Below the pieces are notes generated by a model, which saw nothing but the letters and a program-made list of their open reading frames with translations, did not search any database and was not told the DNA's origin. Shown in pieces: positions 24,346 through 29,710 of a stretch of 29,710 nucleotides of DNA. Positions within the stretch are counted from its first letter, which is position 1; the number at the start of each line of letters is the position of its first letter. The translations under genes were made by a program, and so were the position numbers. This DNA comes from an uncultured Desulfobacterium sp. (GTDB lineage Bacteria; Desulfobacterota; Desulfobacteria; Desulfobacterales; Desulfobacteraceae): positions 1-29,710 of the forward strand of contig CAKZLA010000130.1 in assembly GCA_937124525.1 (NCBI GenBank), read 5' to 3'.

Positions 24346-24834
24346 TCAGTTGATTTTGTCGGGTGTGGGAACGCCCAGGTTCAGAAGTTCCTGGAGCACC
24401 CACTCCACCATGGCATCCACCTTACCGGCAAGGACGGGGGTTAATTCCGGATTCAAGGTTTCTATGTTTTGGGGCTCCACACCAAGAATGATGGTTTCCG
24501 GAATATTATCCATGAGTCGGCACAGGGTCAGGGCCTCCAGAAGATCCACCTGGTGCATGGAGTTTTTACCCAGAATCCTATTGGGGATCTCTTCGCCTTC
24601 AAGGCGATGAAAATCGCCGGGAGTGCTTTTGTTTAAAATGGTGTCCACCACAATGAGCTTGTGGGCATGGGAGATGACACCCAGCAGATTTACCCCCAGC
24701 ACGCCGCCGTCCACAATGGTGACATGGTCTGGAAAGACATAATTGTTTTGAAGTTGTTCCACTACTTTAATGCCAAAACCATCATCGGAATAGAGAATAT
24801 TCCCCACCCCCAACACCATGATTTGTGGTTTCAT
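24346..24834 (-). CDS. [NiFe] hydrogenase maturation protease (HybD/HycI family)
   Basis: The 162-residue endopeptidase trims the C-terminal tail of the hydrogenase large subunit after nickel insertion. Family hallmarks are VLGVGNILYSDDGFGIKVVE near the N-terminus, the metal-binding Asp in IVDGGVLGVNLL, DTILNKSTPG, and the conserved His in NSMHQVDLLEAL. ILGVEPQNIE also matches the family. The start at 24834 follows GAGGGG by 5 bases; a longer frame to 24855 lacks support. It is the last gene of the hydrogenase set, 127 bases after the large-subunit gene, with two hairpins between. Confidence 0.92.
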   Translation of the reverse strand: MKPQIMVLGVGNILYSDDGFGIKVVEQLQNNYVFPDHVTIVDGGVLGVNLLGVISHAHKLIVVDTILNKSTPGDFHRLEGEEIPNRILGKNSMHQVDLLEALTLCRLMDNIPETIILGVEPQNIETLNPELTPVLAGKVDAMVEWVLQELLNLGVPTPDKIN

Positions 24835-24856
24835 TAAATCCCCTCTGTACAGCAAG

Positions 24857-24954
24857 ACAAAACCCGGACCATGGCCCGGGTTTTGTTGAATCGCTGGTAT
24901 GTTTTGAATTGACTAATAATAAAATATTAACACCCCTGGGGCTTAATCCAGGGG
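24857..24954 (-). other. Two intercistronic hairpins between the hydrogenase large subunit and protease genes
   Basis: The first in the direction of transcription pairs CCCCTGG (24933-24939) with CCAGGGG (24948-24954) and is followed by an AT-rich stretch (TGTTAATATTTTATTATT), so it resembles a weak terminator. The second pairs ACAAAACCCGG with CCGGGTTTTGT (24857-24867 and 24876-24886), an 11-bp stem that ends about 23 bases before the protease start. They could lower protease expression relative to the structural subunits or stabilise the upstream message. Confidence 0.6.
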
Positions 24955-24961
24955 AAAGATT

Positions 24962-26599
24962 TTAAACTACCTGGACCTTATACGTCTCATTGGTATGGGG
25001 ATCAATGACATGTACAGCACAGGCAATGCAGGGATCATAGGAATGGACAGTTCTCAAAATTTCCAGGGGTTTTGATGCGTCGGCAATGGGCGTTCCAATG
25101 AGGGAGCGCTCCACGGGTCCCTTGTTGCCCTTGGCATCTGTGGGTCCGAAATTCCATGTGGAGGGAACCACATACTGGTAATTTTTGATTTTGCCGTCTT
25201 CGATCTCTATCCAATGGCCCAGGGCACCCCTTGGCACATCATTGAGACCAAAGCCCTTGGCTTTGTCCGGCATTTCCCAGGATTGGTAGGTCTTTTTATC
25301 ACCCTTGGAAATGTTGGATTTCAGGTTGTCAATCCAGCCGCCCATGGCGTTTCCGATCAACTGGGTTTCAACGCCCCTTGCAGCAGTCCTTCCCAGGGTC
25401 GAGAACAGTACATCAGCCCCCACTCCAAGTTTTTTCAAGACACCGTCCACGGCTTTTTGGGCAGCGGGATCTCCCTTTCCATAGGCCACCAACACCCTGG
25501 CAAGGGGGCCCACTTCTGCGGCAAGCCCGTCATAACGGGGGGCTTTTATCCAGCTATATTTATCTTCTGTGCTGTAATTGGTTTCTCCCTGGATGGGTTT
25601 TGTCTCTCCGTTAAAGGGATGTTTGGGGCTTCCCTTCTCATACCAGGCCCGGGTGACATCTTCGGTCACCTGGTCGGGATTCATCTCCTCTACTTTAAGG
25701 CCTTTACGGATGAAACCAGCGGGCATGAGTTTGTTTTTTTCTGCCACATCATTGGCAAAATCACCATAGGCAAGGAAGGCCTCGTTGTTGCCGCCAATGG
25801 CCCCCCAGTCTTTATAAAATGAGGCAACGGCAAGGAGATCTGGAATATAGACCTGATTAACGAAATCGTTGGTTTCCTTCCATATGGTTTCAAATTCAGC
25901 AATGCGGTTTACATTGAGATCTGCCACCGAGGTGACGCCACCCACCACCAGGAACTGGGGATGGGGATTTTTGCCGCCGAAGATGGCGTGCATGCGGGCA
26001 GCCTTTGCCTGGAGCTGCAAGGCTTCAAGGTAGTGGGCGGTGGCCATGAGATTGGCTTCTGGCGGCAGGACATAGGCAGAATGTCCCCAATACCCATTGT
26101 TAAAGGGACCCAATTGCCCGCTGGCAACAAAGGATTTTAATTTTTCCTGGACCCCTTTGAAATATTCACTTTTCTGGGGTCGGCCGCTGACATTTTCTGA
26201 AAGCTTGGCTGTTTTAAGGGGATCAGCGCTCAGGGCACTGACAATGTCCACCCAGTCCAGGGCGTGGAGATGATAGAAATGAACCAGATGATCGTGCTGG
26301 AACTGGGCGCCATGCATTAAATTTCGGATTAATCGTGCATTTTCAGGAATGGTGATCTTGCAGGCGTCCTCAACGGCCTTCACCGATGCCAGGGCATGGA
26401 CATAGGTACACACCCCGCAGGAACGCTGGACAAAATGGTGTGCATCCCGGGGGTCCCGACCTTTGAGCATCATCTCAATACCCCGGAACATCTGTCCGGA
26501 GCACCAGGCATCTTTTACCTTTCCATTTTCAATCTCCACCTCTATTTTCAAGTGTCCCTCGAGCCGGGTGATGGGATCAATTATAATTCTTTTACCCAT
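24962..26599 (-). CDS. hynB: Periplasmic [NiFe] hydrogenase large subunit (group 1)
   Basis: The 545-residue catalytic subunit carries the Ni-Fe site that splits or forms H2. The N-terminal ligands are in RSCGVCTYVHA (about 57-67) and the C-terminal ligands in DPCIACAVHV. All four are cysteines encoded by TGC or TGT, so this is not a [NiFeSe] enzyme. The His in AVHV marks the processing site; the protease should remove the final 15 residues. It lacks an export signal and is expected to be carried across the membrane with the Tat-signal small subunit. AAGGA about 9 bases before the start supports ATG 26599. The small-subunit gene lies upstream after a 224-base gap. Also called hynA or hydB in other genomes. 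Confidence 0.95.
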   Translation of the reverse strand: MGKRIIIDPITRLEGHLKIEVEIENGKVKDAWCSGQMFRGIEMMLKGRDPRDAHHFVQRSCGVCTYVHALASVKAVEDACKITIPENARLIRNLMHGAQFQHDHLVHFYHLHALDWVDIVSALSADPLKTAKLSENVSGRPQKSEYFKGVQEKLKSFVASGQLGPFNNGYWGHSAYVLPPEANLMATAHYLEALQLQAKAARMHAIFGGKNPHPQFLVVGGVTSVADLNVNRIAEFETIWKETNDFVNQVYIPDLLAVASFYKDWGAIGGNNEAFLAYGDFANDVAEKNKLMPAGFIRKGLKVEEMNPDQVTEDVTRAWYEKGSPKHPFNGETKPIQGETNYSTEDKYSWIKAPRYDGLAAEVGPLARVLVAYGKGDPAAQKAVDGVLKKLGVGADVLFSTLGRTAARGVETQLIGNAMGGWIDNLKSNISKGDKKTYQSWEMPDKAKGFGLNDVPRGALGHWIEIEDGKIKNYQYVVPSTWNFGPTDAKGNKGPVERSLIGTPIADASKPLEILRTVHSYDPCIACAVHVIDPHTNETYKVQVV

Positions 26600-26823
26600 A
26601 ATAATATCCTTTATATGATGAATTTTTTTCAGCTATTTGTGGATTCCAGAAAATTGATTTTTTTTAAAATAAAAAATCATGAATAAAAACATCTCATTTT
26701 ATGTGCGATATTTTTGTCCAGAATACCATGTAACAAAATTGTATTTTCAAGTATGAGGCTGCTGCCATGCCTTGAAGACGAATAAAAAATTTAGTGATCG
26801 GTTATGGTCTTTGGGTAAATCGC
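26600..26823 (-). other. Unusually long gap between hydrogenase small and large subunit genes
   Basis: These 224 bases are AT-rich and contain no convincing gene. The only structure I see is an AT-only hairpin (GATTTTTT pairing with AAAAAATC around 26658-26680). Subunit genes of this enzyme are normally adjacent or overlapping. The stretch may hold a second promoter or processing site, but no clear motif supports this. Confidence 0.45.
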
Positions 26824-27771
26824 CTATGATTCTTCATAGAACGGTGTCATTGTATCCCAGAAACCGGGCTCGCTGCATCCAATGCAGGGGTGTCCTGCCT
26901 GGATGGGAAAACTGGTACCGTCATTAAATTTTGCTGTGGGACAATTATTATAGGTTTCAGGACCTCTGCAACCCATCTTATAGAGGCAATAGCCCATTTC
27001 TGCCTCTTTTGAACCGAATTCTTCAACAAATTCATCATTTTCAAAATGTGGGAGTCTTGGACAGCGATCATGAACAGTATCTGCATAGGCGAACAGGGGA
27101 CGACCCACTTCGTCCAGTTCAATTTTTTCTTTGTTAAGATATTTAACTATGGTGGAAAGAAGATTTAATGGATTGGGGGGGCAGCCGGGAAGGTTGATGG
27201 TGTCAATGCCAATGGCATCCTTGACACCTTTGTACCCGCCGGGATTGGGTGCTGCTGCAGGAATACCACCATAGGCGGCACAGCTGCCAATGGCAATGGT
27301 TGCTGCGGCTTGGGGAATAACTGATTTGGCGATTTCAAGAAAGGTTTTGTCTGCGATTTTGCCATAGGATCCATTGTATTTTGTGGCAATGGAACCTTCG
27401 ACAACACAGATAAATTTTCCCTTGTATTTTTCAACGGCATCATGCAGGGATTTTTCTGCCTGGTGGCCCGCTGCGGCCATAATGGTCTCATGGTATTCCA
27501 CGGAGATGATCTCAAGGATGATGGCGCCCACATTGGGGGTTCTTAAAAAGGCTTCGGAACATCCGGTGCATTCAGCAAAATGCAGCCAGATGACCGGAGG
27601 ACGGGGGGTAACAGCTGCCTTTTCAATGGCTTTGACAACTTGGGCGGTGCAGGAGGTTGCCAGGCCCATTGATGCGGTGAGGGCTGTACAATATTTCAGA
27701 AAACTTCTTCTTGAAACCCCTTTTTTCTCCAGATTTTCATAAAATGCATGATTCTCGTGTTCTTTTTCCAT
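26824..27771 (-). CDS. hynA: Periplasmic [NiFe] hydrogenase small subunit, Tat-exported
   Basis: The 315-residue electron-transfer subunit has a twin-arginine signal (SRRSFLKYC, S20 onward, then a hydrophobic stretch). Cluster ligands follow in order: FAECTGCSEAF and IGSCAAYGG with PGCPPNP (proximal [4Fe-4S]), VHDRCPR, CLYKMGCRGP, NNCP (distal and medial region) and GHPCIGCSEPGFWD. There is no C-terminal membrane anchor, so the enzyme is probably soluble in the periplasm and passes electrons to a c-type cytochrome, as in Desulfovibrio group 1b enzymes. The start has a very strong ribosome site, AAGGAGG, 5-6 bases upstream. No cytochrome b or accessory hyp genes are in the window. Confidence 0.95.
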   Translation of the reverse strand: MEKEHENHAFYENLEKKGVSRRSFLKYCTALTASMGLATSCTAQVVKAIEKAAVTPRPPVIWLHFAECTGCSEAFLRTPNVGAIILEIISVEYHETIMAAAGHQAEKSLHDAVEKYKGKFICVVEGSIATKYNGSYGKIADKTFLEIAKSVIPQAAATIAIGSCAAYGGIPAAAPNPGGYKGVKDAIGIDTINLPGCPPNPLNLLSTIVKYLNKEKIELDEVGRPLFAYADTVHDRCPRLPHFENDEFVEEFGSKEAEMGYCLYKMGCRGPETYNNCPTAKFNDGTSFPIQAGHPCIGCSEPGFWDTMTPFYEES

Positions 27772-27843
27772 AGCACCTCCTTGATGCTGTTGTGGTTACA
27801 TTTTAAATTTGAGCCATTGTGGGATATGGCTATCTTCCATTCT

Positions 27844-27993
27844 ATCCTGAAGGGGGTTGGTTCTAACATCGGCCAGTGAATATAAACCAAAAAGTTGACA
27901 ATTAAATATAATGTCAAATTTCAATTGTTTAATTGTTGCTATCTGATTTGCGCTGTCAAAAGTGGCCGAGTTTAGAACCAACCCCATCCTGAA
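27844..27993. mobile_element. 134-bp miniature inverted-repeat element (27852-27985) with 8-bp target duplication
   Basis: Terminal inverted repeats of 23 bp (27853-27875 and 27963-27985, 21 of 23 matching, beginning GGGGTTGGTTCTAA) are flanked by identical 8-mers ATCCTGAA at 27844-27851 and 27986-27993. The left end has one extra G. The interior is AT-rich, codes for nothing, and includes a hyphenated palindrome from TTGACA to TGTCAA (27895-27917). G-rich ends with an 8-bp duplication would suit an ISL3- or IS1595-type source, but I do not recognise the parent. It sits about 80 bases upstream of the hydrogenase small-subunit start and so lies in or beside its promoter. Confidence 0.82.
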
Positions 27994-28539
27994 CTATGGA
28001 GAAAATAGCATCAGGACGTTGTTTGATTCATCTATAATTATAAAGATTTGTAATATTAGTTTTGACTATATTACTTGGTGTGATTTTTTTTGCTAAGGGC
28101 AATAATAAAGGGGATTGGAAAGTATTTTTAAAATAGTAGTTATTTCAATGTGTTGTGTTCAAAAATACCAAAAAGGCCAACCTCGATATAAACACTTGAT
28201 TTTATTGTCTAAAATAGCAATCATTTCAACACCCTTTAATGGATAGTAAATATGGTATTTAACACCTAAGAAGGAGGTTTGCTTTATTGTGCTGCATGCC
28301 CCTCCTTTTGAATAAATTTTAAAATTGTGCAAAAAATTAGTTAAAAATTGTATGTCTTTATATTCAATTCGTCAATAGAAAAATAATTTTGACTAAGATT
28401 GCAGGGATGTTTTTATTTGAAATTTCAGGTTTGGGTCCAACTGCATTTTACAGGGGGGTAAAATCCATGAGATCTCCATTAAACTTGAATATTTGTCCAT
28501 CTTTTGATATTCATTAAACTTATGTTTTTGTGCCAACCA
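27994..28539. other. AT-rich gene-free region upstream of the hydrogenase genes
   Basis: About 550 bases, strongly AT-rich, without a convincing gene on either strand. Two things stand out. One is an imperfect direct repeat: AAAATAG followed by ATTTCAA occurs around 28131-28151 and again around 28214-28234. The other is a terminator-like hairpin on the + strand, AAGGAGG (28271-28277) with CCTCCTT (28301-28307) followed by TTG and AT-rich sequence. A promoter for the hydrogenase operon should lie near its left end, but no clear boxes were found. Confidence 0.5.
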
Positions 28540-28898
28540 GGACATGATGGTTTTATATGAAAAAACAGCTACCAAGGGCGGTATAGTACCATTTTAGATT
28601 TTTGTTGTGTCGTTGGACGGCATGGGTGTTTTATATGAAACTCCGTCCAATGATTTGTAATAACTGGAATTTCGATATTTGTTGTGGGCAGGTCAGATCC
28701 CCAATACGGTCTGCCCGTGGCAGTTTATATGAAAAGGTAGCCTCCAAATTTGCCTCAGCAGAGCCCCCCCGATGGGCAATAGGAACCGGCCAATTGGGCC
28801 GTCTACGGTTCCGGGCCGGGCCCATTGCCCGTCGGGGGCGGCATGATAGCCTTTTCAATATTCATTGTGCCCGCCAGGGCATGGGTGTTATATAAACC
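28540..28898 (-). repeat. Modular palindromic repeat cluster, long copy (four A modules, one B module)
   Basis: Read on the + strand, a module containing GGCATGGGTGTTTTATATGA (or close variants) occurs at 28540-28565, 28619-28641, 28719-28737 and 28878-28898. The second is the loop of a hairpin with stem TTGGACGG/CCGTCCAA (28613-28620, 28643-28650); the third follows a GGGCAG/CTGCCC stem. Module B (28751-28851) is a long branched palindrome: 15-bp outer stem CCCCCGATGGGCAAT (28766-28780) with 28824-28838, inner stem GGAACCG/CGGTTCC (28782-28788, 28806-28812). Its outer flanks match the repeat at 2057-2090 in reverse orientation. The last A copy overlaps the stop codon of the flanking flavoprotein gene. 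Confidence 0.7.
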
Positions 28899-29710
28899 GG
28901 GCAATCTCATAGGCATCCCACACGGCATTCATCACATTTTTGGGCGAACGGCAATCCCCCATGCAATATACCCGGTGGGGGCCGCTGTCCAGGGAATCTG
29001 CAAGAGCCGTTTCCGGGGTCATGCCAATGGCCAGAGCCACGGTGTCTGTGGCACGCTTTATTAAAGCCCCATCCTCTGAGATTAATGCCACCTCATTTTT
29101 CGTTATGTGGTCCAGCCGGGTGGAGGTGAGGATTTCAACACCGAATCGTTTCATCAGATCCATGGTCATCATTTTCACCTGGGTGGGAACAGATGCGCCA
29201 CCGGCCATGACCTGGGGAAGCATCTCCACCACCGTGACCTTTTTATTCTTTTCAGCAAGCCAGATGGCCACCTCACACCCGGCAAGTCCCCCGCCGATGA
29301 CCACCACATTGTTCCCCGCAGGTTTTACACCTTTTAAGAGATCCACCGCCGTGATCACCATTTCCTGATCCATACCGGGAAGGGGCGGAACTATGGGGTG
29401 GGCACCGGTGGCCACCAGGATGACATCCGGTGACAGGGTCGCCATTTTTTCCTTTGTCATGGCTGAATTCATCTGCACAGTGACCCCGGTTTTCTCCATC
29501 TGACGTTCATACCAGGCCAGAAGGCGGCGAAGGTCTTTTTTAAAATCAGGAACAGCTGCCTGGTTTACCGTGCCGCCCAGGGTCTCTTCCTTTTCATGGA
29601 GGGTGACTCGATGCCCCCTAAGGCTTGCCACCCGGGCCGCCTCCATGCCGGCAATGCCGCCGCCCACCACCATGACATTGACTGCCTTAAGGGCCGGAGC
29701 GGGACGGTGG
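28888..29710 (-). CDS. NADH:flavin oxidoreductase (old yellow enzyme family), C-terminal part, cut by window edge
   Basis: Only the C-terminal 274 or so residues are in the window; the frame stays open to the edge. This part is the FAD/NAD(P)-binding half of 2,4-dienoyl-CoA-reductase-like or trimethylamine-dehydrogenase-like flavoproteins. It has a first dinucleotide fold VMVVGGGIAGMEAARVAS, then GGTVNQAAVPDFKKDLRRLL (a hallmark of this family), VILVATGAHP, a second fold VVVIGGGLAGCEVAIWLAE and the closing VYCMGDCRSPKNVMNAVWDA. The N-terminal TIM barrel with FMN and the [4Fe-4S] cluster would lie outside. The stop codon falls within a copy of the intergenic repeat module, so the last residues (RFI) may derive from it. 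Confidence 0.85.
   Translation of the reverse strand, partial: HRPAPALKAVNVMVVGGGIAGMEAARVASLRGHRVTLHEKEETLGGTVNQAAVPDFKKDLRRLLAWYERQMEKTGVTVQMNSAMTKEKMATLSPDVILVATGAHPIVPPLPGMDQEMVITAVDLLKGVKPAGNNVVVIGGGLAGCEVAIWLAEKNKKVTVVEMLPQVMAGGASVPTQVKMMTMDLMKRFGVEILTSTRLDHITKNEVALISEDGALIKRATDTVALAIGMTPETALADSLDSGPHRVYCMGDCRSPKNVMNAVWDAYEIARFI

Noticed and set aside
25001..25040. [NiFeSe] hydrogenase (selenocysteine in the C-terminal motif)
   Set aside because: The motif codons read TGC and TGT, both cysteine, so it is an ordinary [NiFe] enzyme.
27895..27923. Promoter inside the 134-bp element (TTGACA on either strand)
   Set aside because: No acceptable -10 box at 16-18 bases on either strand; TTGACA is part of an internal palindrome.
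28631..28858. 75-residue open frame on the - strand within the repeat cluster
   Set aside because: It reads through a long palindrome, has an arginine/proline-rich artefact composition and no recognisable ribosome site or homology.

Overview
The window looks like chromosomal DNA of an anaerobic, sulfate-reducing-type member of the Desulfobacterota (Desulfobacteraceae-like). This is an inference from gene content: a soluble periplasmic [NiFe] hydrogenase with its protease, a corrinoid-activating 2Fe-2S/ASKHA protein paired with a DUF1638 protein, a CbiR-type cobamide enzyme, an N-acetyl-beta-lysine synthesis gene (ablB), and an old-yellow-enzyme-type flavoprotein. No rRNA, tRNA or CRISPR array was seen.

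Left part (1-10.6 kb, all genes on +), accessory in character: a vapBC-type toxin-antitoxin pair; a 370-base gene-free stretch with a palindrome between direct repeats; a Tat-exported DUF1353 domain joined to a 2[4Fe-4S] ferredoxin; a complete type I restriction-modification operon in the order hsdR-hsdS-hsdM, with a cbiR-like gene overlapping the end of hsdM; a hicAB locus whose hicA is interrupted by an 18-bp tandem duplication; and a QueG-related iron-sulfur protein.

Middle (10.6-14.9 kb, +): a polar amino-acid ABC transporter (ATPase, binding protein, two permeases) followed by ablB. This suggests lysine uptake feeding the osmolyte N-acetyl-beta-lysine. A 102-bp miniature element with 14-bp terminal inverted repeats and an 8-bp target duplication lies between the ATPase and binding-protein genes. 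Then on - (14.9-20.2 kb): a Ser/Thr kinase with a DUF1566 tail, a metallophosphoesterase, a YbaK-type deacylase, and the DUF1638/RACo-like pair.

Right part: glnB-amtB on + behind a good sigma-54-type promoter and ending at a strong terminator; the C-terminal remnant of an MFS transporter; an orphan ZnuA-like binding protein; then on - the hydrogenase protease, large and small subunit genes. A second miniature element (134 bp, 23-bp inverted repeats, 8-bp target duplication) sits about 80 bp upstream of the hydrogenase start. A gene-free region of about 1.1 kb follows, holding a modular palindromic repeat family that is also present near 2.0 kb, and the window ends inside an NADH:flavin oxidoreductase gene.

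The most unusual signals are the two non-autonomous mobile elements, the modular palindromic repeat shared by two distant intergenic regions, and the tandem-duplication-interrupted, potentially reversible hicA. No wholly new multigene system could be established by reading alone.
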